Of a stretch of 64,000 nucleotides of DNA, positions 44,865 to 56,871 are shown one piece after another. The DNA lies in the NCBI RefSeq assembly GCF_001625305.1, contig NW_017804376.1, positions 1,413,976 to 1,477,975 on the forward strand. Reading direction: 5' to 3'. The notes below the pieces were generated by a model. It did no database searches, had not been told where the DNA came from, and was given only the letters and a program-made list of their open reading frames with translations. The stretch's first letter is position 1. Each line of letters opens with the position of its first letter. The position numbers were made by a program, and so were the translations under genes. Source of the stretch: Branchiostoma belcheri (lineage: Eukaryota; Chordata; Leptocardii; Amphioxiformes; Branchiostomatidae).

Positions 44865-45876
44865 GCCTCCTTCGCAGTCTTGTTGGGCGTGGGCGTAATT
44901 TTTTCTGCTGTGAGCGACGCGAGTAATATGCCGCCGCGAGGGACGATTTGCTGCCGAGGGACTTTTGCCACGGAGAGAAGGTTTCCGCGCTCCAACAAGA
45001 CTGCTTCCAATCGGCGACTAGAAAGGGCTATCAAAAAACACTTAGGAGCGATTGGCATGGATGTGTGAACTTCCCGCAATAAACGCCACCAGTGCAGGGA
45101 GGTGTTCACGCCCCATTCCTCGACGAGCCGAAACTTGCAACTTTCCAGCGGTCGCCGATCAACCCGTCGGTAGAACGCCAACCATTCTCGAAAACCGAGC
45201 CCTATCCACTCGACAAAATCCCGTAGTCATTGCTGCTACGAAAAACAACTTTAAACAGATCACTACCACAGGAACCCGCAAGCTAAGCGATATTGCTGGG
45301 GGACGTGGACAGATAAACAAAGTGCCGCCATGTTGTTTGGTGGCGGTTTGATCTCACTGGTCATAGGAGGGTAACGCATCGCTCCGCAGCAAGTTGTGTA
45401 ATAAAAAGAATGGCACATATATATAGTACTGCAAAGTTTGTCTTGGTTTGTTTGCATAGGAGGCTTAAATATGCACAGCATTGCCTTTGTTGTAACATTA
45501 CCAATGTTCAACTTTTCTCTGTTGGAACCTTCCACTATAACGCAAGCTAATAAAACCAACCGTTGACAAAGGGCGAGCGCTCCATGCGTATCTGTGAATT
45601 ACCCTTGCGCGAACATGTGAATTGGACCTGCGCGAACATGTGAATTGGACCTGCACGAACATGTTAATAGCCTCTATGAAAGGCTGGCTTAATCCGAGGT
45701 CCTTTCTAGTCGCCAATTGGAAGCAGTCTTGTTGGAGCGCGGAAACCTTCTCTCCGTGGCAAAAGTCCCTCGGCAGCAAATCGTCCCTCGCGGCGGCATA
45801 TTACTCGCGTCGCTCACAGAAAAAATTACGCCCACGCCCAACAAGACTGTGAAGGAGGCTACTTGGAGAGTACCTA
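44861..45876. mobile_element. Large inverted repeat, arms of about 165 bp, spacing about 680 bp
   Basis: Left arm 44861-45028 (AGTAGCCTCCTTCGCAGTC...GGCGACTAGAAAGG) is mirrored by 45703-45876. The arms contain GAGCGACGCGAG and GAGGGACTTTTGCCACGGAG. The loop has no transposase ORF. A relative lies at 58919-59125. Confidence 0.8.
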
Positions 45877-46013
45877 TTGAACCAATCATCGACATATAAC
45901 GTTAATTTTTTTTGGCCAAGGTTCAGGGGCGAGTTTAATAGTACAGTACATAATGTGCCCACTTCTGAAGTTTTAGCTCTTGCACAGGAATTTTCCCTGC
46001 ATGTAGAATTAAC

Positions 46014-46131
46014 TAATCCCCAAGCAGATCCTACGGTGGCAAGGCAGTATCCCGATTGGCCAGAGGAGTGTCCATTAGCCACCTAGCTTCGGTGACTAGC
46101 TTCTTGTCACGTAGAATCTGCTTGGAGATTA
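46014..46131. mobile_element. AATCTCCAAGCAGATC-family MITE
   Basis: TAATCCCCAAGCAGATCC...GAATCTGCTTGGAGATTA. The flanking 8-mers GAATTAAC and GAGTTAAC agree at 7 of 8 bases, suggesting an 8-bp target duplication. Confidence 0.75.
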
Positions 46132-47399
46132 GAGTTAACATCCATGTGTCCCAGAAAGTAGGTTCGTGTGTAACACATTGACCAGGAAGTAGCTTTTGCT
46201 TGACCTAGTTTTTTGTGCTGAGATAACTTGCTTTGTCTGTGATGATATTTGCATACCACCTGCACACTGGGTTATGACGTCAATCCTTTGAAAATAGTAA
46301 ATGCCCTAAGGCGTAATGCCCTTTACCAGTGCCCCGTACCAGTGCGTGCAAGGCGACAGGTAAGACGGGACAAAAGCTAGCTGATTTGATTCACTCACAC
46401 CGGGGACTTGAAGAATGCCGACGGGGTCCTTGAATGTGTAGTGTGTGGCTCCCCTCTACGATTTTGAGCGAGACATTCGTCCAATCTGAATTGTAACTTT
46501 TTCCAGAAGCCGGGAGCAACTGTCCAATGAGTGACTTCGGTCCGGGGTATCCAGCATTCGATCGTCTCCAATGGGAACGACATAGACCCTTAGACCCAGC
46601 GCCCTTCAACAAGATTAATTGTTAAACAATTGTGGTCGAACTGTGGCCTTGAGATAGATCAAACAATACTCTGCTCCTAGACTACGCGAAACACTACACG
46701 TAGACACGTGTACCCTGGGTAAAGGTAAATGTCTGTTACATCATCCTCGCAACTACGCAAACTTCAGACGTCCGGACTGTGGGCATACTAGTAGACCAAC
46801 GGCCGGGTGAACAACTGGGCCGCACTCGAGGACAATCACAACTCAGAGTCACATCTCAGCAGAGTCTTCCAAGAAGCCCTAGGACTGACGATACAAGGCC
46901 GCTGGGTCTGTGCACCTCGGACACTTAAACGTGAGTTTGCTGGATTTTTCTTTCTAATTCTCACTTCTAACACATAGAATAAGACCGAGCTAAGAAAACG
47001 ATGTTGTGTTTGTATAGGGTTAACAACAAAAACTTTTCTAAACTACAAAGGGCTAAGATCCCTTTGATCCCAGATGAAGATATGGGTCAAAGTGATAGGG
47101 GTGACTAGCGTTACCAAAATAATCAATTATAGCAGTATAGAATTCACTGGGAGAACTTCGAGATTATATTATGGCATGACGTTGCATAATGTATTCTAAC
47201 AAATCTCGGGCGGGGGTGTGGTCTTGGATTTTGAGCCGAGGCCGAAGTTCGAGGGCAGGATGAGTTTGCATTATTATATAAAGGAGGGTTAAATAAGCTC
47301 CTTCATTGAACGACTGGATATACCGTACGTATTTGTCGGCAGAAAAAACAAAGTTGTGGATTCTGTCTATTTGTATGATATGCCACAAGACAAGACGCC

Positions 47400-47501
47400 A
47401 ACCTGTGTAGGCAGAGCGAAGGTAACTGTCTGCCAAATGGATACTGCCTTGCCAATTTGATACTGTCTTTGCAGCGACCAAAATATCTGCTTGGAGATTA
47501 G
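47400..47501. mobile_element. AATCTCCAAGCAGATC-family MITE (partial)
   Basis: Ends ATCTGCTTGGAGATTAG with GCCAATTTGATACTGTCTT inside. The left end is not clear. A 152-aa minus-strand frame runs through it. Confidence 0.55.
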
Positions 47502-48185
47502 AGTGGAGGTAGAACGAAGCCGGGGTATAGCGTTCACAGGTGGGATCCAAGTTAACAAGGAACGTGCCATAAGCCTCAAACACTCCAAAGATCATTCGCA
47601 TTGTCCCAAACGACCAGGCCAAAGGGCACAGTTGTCTTGACTATGCCCCCTAGTTATTTCCGGGTTTTTATGTAGGCCGGTTTGCGGACCCGGTGGCTAC
47701 CATGCATACTTTTCCGAAAGAAGACAACTTTGCTGGACACAATTGCAAGCATGACTAACAAAAGAATACATTCAGTTTAATTCGTGATCGCCCGACGATC
47801 GTACGACGTACGTAAATGTAGCAGCCCTAATGTAATCACGTGAAACTCCTCTATCCATGCGTGAAACCTGTCACAATCACCTGACTCGATTTACGTCAGT
47901 AGGTGGAAATTTAAGACGCCCGCCAGGACACAATAGACGCGCGCCCGGGCGGACGAATCAGTCGTGCAAGGCAAAATAGACCTACTAACTAGAGGAGTGG
48001 AGCGCGTAGCACAAAAGTTTCTCTGTGTTGTGTCCAGTACTAGTAAGTAAAGGAGCGCTATAGTAAGGTAGGTCGTCCACTTACACGTCCAGTTATCGTG
48101 CTTCCAGGACTGATCTAATGTGGCATTAGTCTGGGTGCCATCCCCCGTAGTTATATTACCACTCGGTCGAGCCCTCCCTTTCCGC

Positions 48186-48318
48186 TAATCTCCAAGCAGA
48201 TCCCTCTCGGTGGCAAAAAGACAGTATCAAATTGGCCAGGGTGGTGGGGGTAGCGACAAAAAAACGGCCATATATAAAAAGGTAACGATCATTCCCCCAC
48301 AAGCCCTGCTTGGAGAGT
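48186..48318. mobile_element. AATCTCCAAGCAGATC-family MITE upstream of the HSD gene
   Basis: Left end TAATCTCCAAGCAGATCCC, right end CCCTGCTTGGAGAGT, with GACAGTATCAAATTGGCC inside. Confidence 0.6.
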
Positions 48319-48427
48319 GCCTTTCCTCTTGCTACCACGAACGTGAAGAGGGAGACCCAACCGTAACTACGGATTTTAACTTTGTAATGCTTGACCTGTA
48401 TTTATCTTTCTATGTCTGAACCAACAG

Positions 48428-50331
48428 ATGCCGCAAGAACTGACCTACGTCATCACTGGCGGATGTGGCTTCCTTGGGTCACATCTAGTGCGCATGCTCG
48501 TGGAGAGGAAGGAACACATCCGGGAACTTCGGGTGGTGGACAAAAAAGTCAGAGACTTTCCAACACTTGATGGTAAGGAAGCAACGTAAATGATCTGTAA
48601 GAAATTTGACGAGTATCATCATATGATTACCATTATCATATACACATTGATGGTAGAAATGAAGGATAGGACGAGATGGAGAGCTGTCATTGGAACCGAG
48701 GGAAGCTCGACCCAGTGAGTGAGTGAGTGAGTGAGTGATCATATACTAGTAATTACCATCATCATCATTATCATCACTGTTATATCAATATTATCAATAC
48801 GTTCATTGCTGATAATTACTATTGTTAGATGATAAAGTATTACACTGCTTAAAATTGAGAGAAAAACGACAGCCCTATTTGATATTCATGGATTTAGCTA
48901 TGAAAATTGATAACGTCAAATACAAAAAAAACAATGCTATACAACACAATTGTAGTGTTTGGGCATTTCAAAAACTTTTGATCTATAACTTGCATTTTTT
49001 TCTCCTAGACAAGTCAAAAGACAAGCTCCGCGTGTACGAAGCAGACATCCGAAGTAGAGAGCGAATGTTGGCAATCTGCTCGGGTGCTGACGTCATCATC
49101 CACGCAGCCTCTCTCATCGACTTTCCCGACGGCACCTACACGCAAGAGGAACTATGGGATGTCAACGTCAGAGGTAAACGAGCTGTCAATCATTTTAATT
49201 GGCCAAATGTAGTCAGAACGCTGTACATAACTACTAGTACCTACCAAGAACTTGACTATTGACAGATTTTGTGCTGAGATGCGGTCACATTCGTCGAAGA
49301 ACGTTTTACGATTCTGACGTCGTATAATTTTCAAGAGGGCTGTGACGAGGACAGGGCCAGGGCCAAACGCAGACGAGGACCTAAGACAGACGTTTCTGTC
49401 ACAATACAGCCGATGTTTGTACGAAACATGAAGTATGCGATCGTACGACAATAGTACGACGAATGTGGTCGGGCCCTTTAATTTTGCTTGTGGCGTGACG
49501 CTTAAGTGTTAAGGGTGTTTTGCGCCGAGATTTAACGACACATTTTTCACTTCTTTGTTTCACCTAGGCACAGAGAACCTTCTCAACTGCTGCTTGGAAA
49601 CGAATGTCCGATGTTTCGTCTACACGAGCAGTGTAGATGCCTTCGGGCCCAACTGGCGAGGAGATCCACTCGAAGATGGCGACGAGGAGTCACCTTACGA
49701 CCGCAGCCGTCTTTCCTCGGCCTACGGAACATCCAAGATGGCGGCCGAACGTCTGGTGCAGGAGATGAAGGGAAGGACGACCAAAAACGGCGGGAAACTT
49801 CACACGTGCGCACTGCGACCCCCACACATATATGGGGAGGGTAGTACGCTCGATCTCTCGTTCATCGAAGTTGCGAAGCGCGGAGCAAGAATCTCTAAGC
49901 CCGATGTAAAAGCTCGACAGGTGTATGTAGGCAACGTGGCTCTTGCTCATCTCTTAGCGGCAGAGAAGCTAGCTTCCCCTGATGGTATCGCTTATGACCC
50001 CGTGTATAACATTCACGACGACACTCCTATCACTAATTACCAAGAATTCTTTGAGTACCTCTCCCCAGATGTCAAAATCCAGGAGAGGATGGTCCTTCCT
50101 CTGTGGCTTCTCTTTTTCATAGCTCGAGTTTTTGCATCGGTGCGATTTCTCTTGAAACCTTTTTGCAACTTCGTCCCACCAGTGAGTCGTAATGTGCTGT
50201 TGAACTGTAACACGACATTCTACTTGAACTGTGCAAAAGCTAGAAGGGATCTGGGATACTCGCCTTTATATACATGGGAGCAGAGTAGACAGAGAACGGT
50301 AGATTGGATAGAAAGCCAACTGGCCGGATAA
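48428..50331 (+). CDS. 3-beta-hydroxysteroid dehydrogenase/isomerase-like extended SDR (3 exons, 357 aa)
   Basis: Exons: 48428-48572, 49009-49173 and 49568-50331. The NAD-binding Rossmann motif TGGCGFLG is at about 11-18. [12 protein letters not shown] and the junction NVRG-TENLL match the vertebrate HSD3B pattern, including the intron at this Gly codon. Catalytic Ser124/125 (YTSSVDAFG) and the Tyr156-x-x-x-Lys160 motif (YGTSK) are present. [11 protein letters not shown] and [10 protein letters not shown] are family signatures. A hydrophobic stretch at about 279-300 fits the membrane segment that anchors these enzymes in ER or mitochondria. The likely reaction is NAD-dependent oxidation of a 3-beta-hydroxysteroid or a related sterol. 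Length is close to the 370-aa family size. Distinguishing a true 3-beta-HSD from an SDR42E- or NSDHL-like enzyme needs a tree. Confidence 0.93.
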
Positions 50332-50967
50332 GTGGTGGAATGGTGGTCATTTGATTATGGTTGGTGACTTTGAATCTCTTTGAATCTTTGAAGTTCTTAG
50401 TTAGAATCCCTTGCAGTTCCCACCTCAGATTTTTAGTATATTCTTTACTGTTAATAAGTAAGTATGTCTGTAAGTACAGATCAGACTGGTCTTATCTTTT
50501 GAGCAAGTAGATTGAAATACGGAGTCACCCACACGACTAAAACTGGTGTCAGAACTGGGATTAGCGTAGTTTCATCATTCGATACACTGTACAATATTTC
50601 TTGCTGTTGACTCCAGCTTGCACACTGTAGTATAAATCGAATGTATTTTTTTTTCAGCAGGACTGGTTTTTATCATTACTTTTCTAAATATGGTAATTTG
50701 GAACATATTTGTGGTCCCTAACATGCAGTGATGTATAATTGGGAGTGCCGGATTTGTATCCTGCTATGTAGCACATTTATTTAGAACCAGTCCTACGTAT
50801 TGTTATTTGGAGAGCTAAGTGGCAATGGTCAGCTATATCGACGTAAAATGGTGTCAGAAGTGGGATTGGTGCTGTAGAATCAATAGATTCCATGTACACT
50901 GTATATGTATGTATATATGACCTTCAATACTGGTTATTATCATTAAATATGGTCATTAGGAACAAAC

Positions 50968-50973
50968 AATAAA
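50968..50973 (+). other. Polyadenylation signal of the HSD gene
   Basis: AATAAA 637 bases after the HSD stop. It is the last good hexamer before the opposing gene's own signal. Confidence 0.55.
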
Positions 50974-51004
50974 AAGACGAACAATGAAACAATGTCTTTG
51001 AATC

Positions 51005-51010
51005 TTTATT
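51005..51010 (-). other. Polyadenylation signal of CUB-chymotrypsin F
   Basis: TTTATT on the plus strand (AATAAA on minus), about 193 bases past the stop at 51203. Confidence 0.6.
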
Positions 51011-51202
51011 GACTACTGTGCGCATATGATTGATGAACCGATGTTAACGTGGCTCTTTGTGCGTAAAGGCGATGAAAGAGAATTGTCCTTTGGACAATCT
51101 TCATAGCGTTCCCTCCTTGTACTTGCGGGGTAACCCTTTGAAGCATTTAGCTAACCACAAGTTGATGAGTTGTTGGGAGGGAACCGGGTGTTGGACGCTA
51201 GT

Positions 51203-54200
51203 TTAGTTGTTGGCCATGGTGGAGTCCAGCCACTGGCGGAGGTTGGTGACGCGTGCGTACACGGCAGGGGTGGAGGTGCTGCACTGGGAGCTTCCCCAGG
51301 ACACAACTCCCACCAGGTTCCAGGCGCCGTCCTTCTGGCACACCAGCGGGCCGCCAGAGTCACCCTGGGGAAAAAAGCAAAACGTTAGAAACGGGAAATC
51401 TTCTGGGAAGTTTTTGGAGATTTTGTGAATCTATTGTAACCGTACTGTATGATTATGGGGAAATACCCGATTGAATTGCATCACAGAATGGCATACGATT
51501 CTATGACGTAGCTTATTCCGGCATTACACATTGCTTTGTAATTCATTCCATGATTACACCGTGCACATTTCTGGCAACCTCTTGATACACCCTGCCCCCC
51601 ACAGCATGCCAAATCACAACCCTGTCAGTCAACTGAAACCCAATCTCCACCCACCCACGTCCAACCCTCGCTACTTGGGACAGTTCAACCGATATTCGTA
51701 TCTCTACTGTTCTTTGAAATATTTGTTTGGAATATTTGTTTTGTCTTTAAAATATTTGTTTGAATTCATTGGTGTAATTGGCAGTTGCTTGTAGTATCTT
51801 ATTGAGGATTTAGCGGTTCAGTGTTGAGGACGTTGCTATAAAATGCTAAAAGATGCATGACATTTAGTCTTACCATGCATGAAGTAGCGCCATCGGCTCC
51901 AGCGCAGATCATCCGGTCAGTGATGGTATTGACACTTCCCCAGGCATTCTGGCAACTCGAGGTGCTGATGAGGGGGATCATGGCCTGCTGCAGGATGTCA
52001 GGGGTGGTGGAGGCTGGGAGAAAAGAGGGTACAGTCGTTATTGTAGATACTCTAAGTCTTGCCATTTTAGCTTTAGAACGCTTCTTCTGTCGCCTACCTG
52101 CCAAAAAGACTGGACCTGCACTCATTCAAACCGTCGCGCGCTGGGCGTGGACTTTGCTGATTGTATGACCTGTTAGAGGCACTCAAGTTTGTGGCCAATC
52201 TGCGCGCCTAACTCTGAACAAATGTTCAAATTACAGGTTGATCATAGACTGTGTACAGGTCCAGTCTTTTAGGCAGGGAAGCGACCGAGAAAGCGTATAA
52301 TCGTATACTTAGTAAAAAGGCTTGATTCCCAGTCCGAGATGCCCATGGCAATGATATAGTCAGCCCCATTGACTATTAGCAGCTACAGTCTAGAACTCAC
52401 AAGAGGCAGATGTCTTTCCCCAGCCTGAGGTGTAGCAGCTCATTCCGGCAGGGAAGGAAGCATCGTCGCCGGAGGCTGCCATGCAGACGGGATGGACGTT
52501 AGTGTTGAACTGGGCGGGGGTGGCCAGCTTCAGCAGGCAGATGTCGTAGTCGATGGTGTTGGAGTTGTACTGCTGGTGGCAGATCTTCTTGGAGATGCGC
52601 ACGCTCTGGATGGGCTCGGTGCCGCCGCCTTTGTTGTGCTCTCCCAGGATGACATAATCGCCGGAAATGCTGTGGAAACGTGGATAGTGCAAAAATGATA
52701 TTATGTATATCATTAGTAGAAAGGAGGTAGTGGTGATCTATAGTCTTTCTCGTGATGAATGAAGTGTACATAAGACTTTGACAGTGAGTGGATTTAACTA
52801 CAGAGTCAACCATCACACGACTAAACATGGTGTCAGAAGTGGGATTGCTGTCGTAGGTTCGTCTGCAGATACACTGTAGCTTGAGTACGGTGCTAGGTAT
52901 CGAGTGACCCTTTTACAACAATATTGGTTTCGAGATTACCAAATTTGTTGTAGCACTCCATTTGTAACTTTGAGTCCTATTGCTATTTGGAGAGCTAAGC
53001 GTCCATGACACTGGTCAGCCAAATCGCCAAAAGACCAAATCCCTACAATATTGGCAAGTACACCTTCTAGCCTATAAAACTGACGTACAGGCTTGTACTT
53101 GACAAGAAAGGGACTTACGAGGGATCACAGTGAGCTGCAGTGACGACCCACTCGTTGTTCACGATAGAACCGCCGCAGTAGTGCCAGCCTGTGGAGGTCT
53201 GGGAAAACGATGAACAAAAGGTAAGTGTTCACATATAGAAAAGGGAAGACACAACCACATTCCTCTACAGCAAAGGATCTGCCAATTTTGTAATCTAGAT
53301 TATATTGAAGATGAATGCCATTTTGTAGTTGACTGCACATTATATAGAAACGAGAGGGATTCCCTCTATACTTATGTAATAGATAAGTTCCCAAGCTTTA
53401 GACATTTAAATAGAATAGAAAAATTCGAATTCCTCATGAAACTTGACAAACCATGTATAATTAGCTCAATATGTTCGTACATCTTTAACTGCGTCAAGAA
53501 GCGAGAAGAAGCTGAACCTGTAAATAGTAGATCACATTAGTTTATATAGTATGTAAGTGTCATTACTGTTTTCTTTTCCCTGTTTACCCATGACCTGTAC
53601 TTAGCTCGTTAGAGCACAAGCGTACAATAAAGGTCTTTCATTCATTCATTCATTCATCATATATATCTCCTGAGACGGGGGACGGCATCGACTTCCAACA
53701 ACCTTTGTCACATTGCTGACGTCACACGTGCATATAGGCACGTGTCCTGAGCGACTGGGTCAGATAGCTGAAGAGTCTTTTAGTAAAAAAATTCAAGTGA
53801 GTCCATTTGTTTTAGTTGGATAACAGTTTATTTGTTCCACGATGACATTTCTCACCTGCAGGGACACCTGCCAGGGCCAGCTGTGAGGGGTGGCGTCGTC
53901 TCCGTTGACGATGCGGCCCTCAGCCTGGTCGTACCTCAGCATCTCTGAGCTGCGGGGCTGGATGGCAGGCGTTCCGCATGATCCTGGAGCGGCACATGTG
54001 CAGGTAGGTCATGGGCGACGGACGGATTTTAGCCAGCTTTAATAGTGCGCTCTTTTCGTCGCGTCCCTGCCGAAAAGACTGGACCCGTACATGTTCTATC
54101 TGTCCGTCGTTTGAATTTGAACAGGTGTTCTGAATGGTCAAACCTGAGCATCGTCATCCAATCAGCAGTGCGTGAGGTTTGAATTGGCTCATTGCGTCAC

Positions 54201-55698
54201 GCGGTAAACGTCATCACCAGAATAGAATAGGTGTTAGCTTGGTCTTTTTGACAGGGAAGCGACGAAGAGAACGGACAAAAGCTAGAAAGGCTGGAACCAG
54301 GCTGGATGGATTTTCGATTTGTCGTCTGATAAATGAAATGTATACGCACGAAATACTAGTATGTAAGATAACTCACCAGGAGCGTATGTGGGGGGAGCGA
54401 CAGTGGTGGTGGTGATGATTTCACCTCCTCGGCTGTAGGAAGCAGAGAAGCCGGACGTCGTGACGCTGTAGTCGGATGTGAAGACGATGCGAACCTCGGA
54501 TCGGGTGGTGATGGTTCCAGGGCTCTGAGAGCCACAGTACGCACCTAAAGCAAAGGAGAACTCGCTTAGTTTAGAGATCTGTCTGATAGTGACATTTGTA
54601 GCACGTTATCATCAACGGTTTATACTTGAAGCGTTTGAAATAGCCCCCAAACAAGCCACGCTAGAACCAGATTACGATTCGAAACAGGCAACCATTTCCG
54701 TTAGCAACATCACATTCTTTGCCTCGTAGATATCAGCTCTTAATACATTCAAAGAATGGCCAGAAAACTGTGAATCTGAAAATACAGCTTTACGACCCTG
54801 AAATCGCATTGGGTGCCTTTAAAAGCCTCTTAGATCGATAAAACCTCATCAGACGTACCGACGCGGTTGCCCCCATCGTACACAGTGACGGTGTCGTAGC
54901 AGCTCCCGGTCCAGGAGCTGGCGGCCTCCAGCAGGAAGGCGTTGAAGGTGATCTGCAGGAGCTGGCCGTTGGCGGGAAAGACGTACTCACAGTTCAAGTC
55001 GTTGCCGTAGCTGTTGGGGTAGTTGGGCGAGGCCACCGTGCCACTGGAGGCGGTGAAGGTCCCGCCACAGCTTTGGGCTGGAATTAGTAGGACAAATATC
55101 TCATAGCGAGCATGCTTCAAAAATCGTGCAAGTCAGTCAAGGTGCGGTCATTAGTCGTAGCAAGGATTTTTGGTCGTAGGTCATCGCACGATTTGGGTGC
55201 CGCAGAATTTTCATACAGGTTGTAACAGAACCATTAGCCGGCAAAGATTTAAGACAACATTTTCGGTACGGTAACAGGGCAGCTGGATTTTGTAGGAGAC
55301 CTGTACCCAAGAATGCTGTCACGACGATCGCGCGACGTATATGACCGGTCCATAGCTAAAGTTTGGGAAAACAGAAGCCTTTAAACTGTGAGAACATGAC
55401 TCCTAGAGTGACACTGATACACGTTACCCCTCGGTAACTGAACTATTCACCTCCAGCCCACTCATTACTTATCCATCATCTACTTGTACCTTCTTGTCAC
55501 ATTCATGATATGGTTATAATTCAACATTGACATCTGAGGTAAACTTGACGTATGTGGCACCATAATAGTGTTTATAGTCGCAATATTACCAACTTGCTGA
55601 AAACATCGTCAAATAGATTTACCGTTATGTTTAAGAAATAATGTATCAGTACCTGCGGTGTAGGACACCAACACAAGACAGCACAGAAGTCGCAGCAT
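51203..55698 (-). CDS. CUB-domain chymotrypsinogen-like serine protease, copy F (8 exons, 403 aa)
   Basis: Exons: 55653-55698, 54859-55077, 54377-54544, 53856-53983, 53119-53198, 52401-52669, 51874-52013 and 51203-51364. It has a signal peptide ([15 protein letters not shown]) and one CUB domain (about 18-130, beginning [20 protein letters not shown]). A short Thr/Pro linker leads to a chymotrypsinogen: propeptide Cys147 (SCGTPAIQP), activation at Arg168-Ile169 (RIVNG), His210 (TAAHC), Asp256 (DYDICLLKL) and Ser353 (GDSGGP). The S1 pocket has Thr347, Gly374 and Ala384 at chymotrypsin positions 189, 216 and 226, so chymotrypsin-like specificity with a slightly narrowed pocket is expected. The protein should be a secreted, probably digestive, zymogen. 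Intron 4 carries a LINE fragment in the opposite direction that copy G lacks. Confidence 0.94.
52040..52320. mobile_element. Inverted-repeat element in intron 6 of copy F
   Basis: GCTTTAGAACGCTTCTTCTG and CCAAAAAGACTGGACCTG are mirrored by CAGGTCCAGTCTTTTAGGCA and GAAAGCG. Relatives lie in intron 3 of F (about 54026-54305) and at 60520-60580 in intron 6 of G. Confidence 0.6.
53215..53660 (+). mobile_element. 5'-truncated non-LTR retrotransposon (LINE), 3' end, inside intron 4 of copy F
   Basis: An open frame reads a LINE ORF2 C-terminus: [19 protein letters not shown], then a C-x2-C...H-x4-C zinc-knuckle pattern (CQFC, CHFVVDC), ending at TAG near 53540. A short 3' UTR and a (CATT)n tail at about 53636-53657 follow. 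It is on the strand opposite to the host gene. The intron is 657 bases, against 229 in copy G, so the insertion explains the difference. Confidence 0.85.
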
Positions 55699-55776
55699 CG
55701 TGGAGACAGATGTACTCGTAGCTTCTCAGGCAAGCAACCGGATTTCGGAGTGAACGTGAAGTCACGTAGCGACGTC

Positions 55777-55782
55777 TTTATA
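55777..55782 (-). promoter_or_regulatory. TATA box of CUB-chymotrypsin F
   Basis: TATAAA on the minus strand, 79-84 bases upstream of the ATG. The same element stands 80 bases upstream of the ATG in copy G. Confidence 0.7.
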
Positions 55783-55813
55783 CAATTTCTCCAACCTGTC
55801 TAAACAGGGCGAC

Positions 55814-55836
55814 GAGGAAAAACGGCAGATGGTCGA
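55814..55836 (-). promoter_or_regulatory. PTF1-like E-box/TC-box site of CUB-chymotrypsin F
   Basis: Read on the minus strand: CATCTG, three bases, then TTTTTCC. This has the same order and spacing as the vertebrate pancreatic element CACCTG-TGC-TTTTCCC bound by PTF1 (PTF1A/E-protein plus RBPJ). It lies about 45 bases upstream of the TATA box and aligns with the site in copy G. The similarity is seen; binding is inferred. Confidence 0.5.
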
Positions 55837-56871
55837 GTTGATGCAGGAGATGAACTGATTCGATAAACGCCTGAAGGGCAAGTTGTGACGTTTCGAGTGG
55901 TTTAAGATTGGCAACATTAGTGCTGTTATCATCCACCCTTTCCTGCCATAAAGGTTTGAACACAGAGTTATCGTAACTGCGACACTTGAGTACAACAAAG
56001 GGCAAACATGTATCCAGACAGAGATCTTTATTGATACTGATTACATTTGTCAGTTACGGGTAGGATGTTACAGATATCCTTGTTTTCATGCTTTTTGTTT
56101 TCATGACTTCTGTTTTCAGATCATGCCTTGTGTTGTCGAGATTTCTGTTTTCACGACATTTGTTTCCATTGCTTTTGTTTTTACTGACCTTTGGTTAATG
56201 TGTATCTCGTTGTAATATGTGTACCTCAGTAGATCAATTAACTCCCAATTACATCACGAGACATTGCGGACTTCCTTGAGTGTTTTGTTATCAGAATAAA
56301 CGCACACATTGTAAACACATAGAGTATGGCGCACTGGTCAATGCCCTTACTACAATGGTGGGTATATGCATGTTGCAAGTAAACGCTTTAAATGACTAGC
56401 GGCCACTTCCCAGTGTGTAGTAAGTGTAGGGTATCTTAAACCTGACGCAACGACTGTGTCTAATGGCGTTTCTTTCTTCGGAAAAAATAAACAGCTAGAA
56501 TAAGAGACGTGAAAATTGATTGTATCCTAATTAAGTCCTTGAAAGTAGACGAAATGCACACTCGTTCTATTATCTTGAATAATCAAACTTCAAGCTGTAC
56601 ATTATTGGTCCCTCCGTATGTTGTATTCGCAAGAAAATGGCCGCAATACCGGCAGCACTTTGTGATAACGACCACTTTCCCACCTGTGCGTCACAGAGTT
56701 GAAGACTCTCAAGTTGTAAGTAGGCTGTCACATGGTAACTAACTGTACGTCACATGTCACATGGTGATTTCATGACTAGACATGGTTACAGCACACTCAA
56801 GTTGTATCAACTTATTTTATGCCATACCAACGCAGAGGACGAATACCCGACAAGACAATACTCAGAAAAGT

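Larger units (their letters stand above)
43715..48427. other. Transposon-rich spacer between dioxygenase D and 3-beta-HSD gene
   Basis: Both flanking genes point outwards, so this holds the two promoters. It also holds a hairpin element (44697-44864), a large inverted repeat (44861-45876), and several AATCTCCAAGCAGATC MITEs (46014-46131, about 47400-47501, 48186-48318). The 152-aa minus frame at 47164-47622 runs through a MITE end. The 73-aa frame at 46391-46612 has no recognised domain. No gene could be supported. CCAACAG just before the HSD ATG looks like an acceptor, so a 5' untranslated exon of that gene may lie around 47900-48100. Confidence 0.5.
50332..51202. other. Convergent 3' region of the HSD and CUB-chymotrypsin F genes
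   Basis: It holds the HSD 3' UTR with two diverged copies (about 50520-50640 and 50825-50935) of a repeat that also lies in intron 5 of both CUB-chymotrypsin genes. AATAAA on the plus strand is at 50968-50973 and on the minus strand at 51005-51010, so the two transcripts end about 30-40 bases apart or overlap. Confidence 0.65.

Noticed and set aside
46391..46612. Two overlapping minus frames ending at a GTGAGT donor-like site
   Set aside because: Could be an isolated exon, but no neighbouring exon continues it and neither frame has a recognised motif.
47164..47622. 152-aa minus-strand open frame
   Set aside because: It runs straight through a MITE end (its SNLQAD stretch is the TCTAATCTCCAAGCAGAT terminus), shows no domain, and a frame this long is expected by chance a few times in 64 kb.
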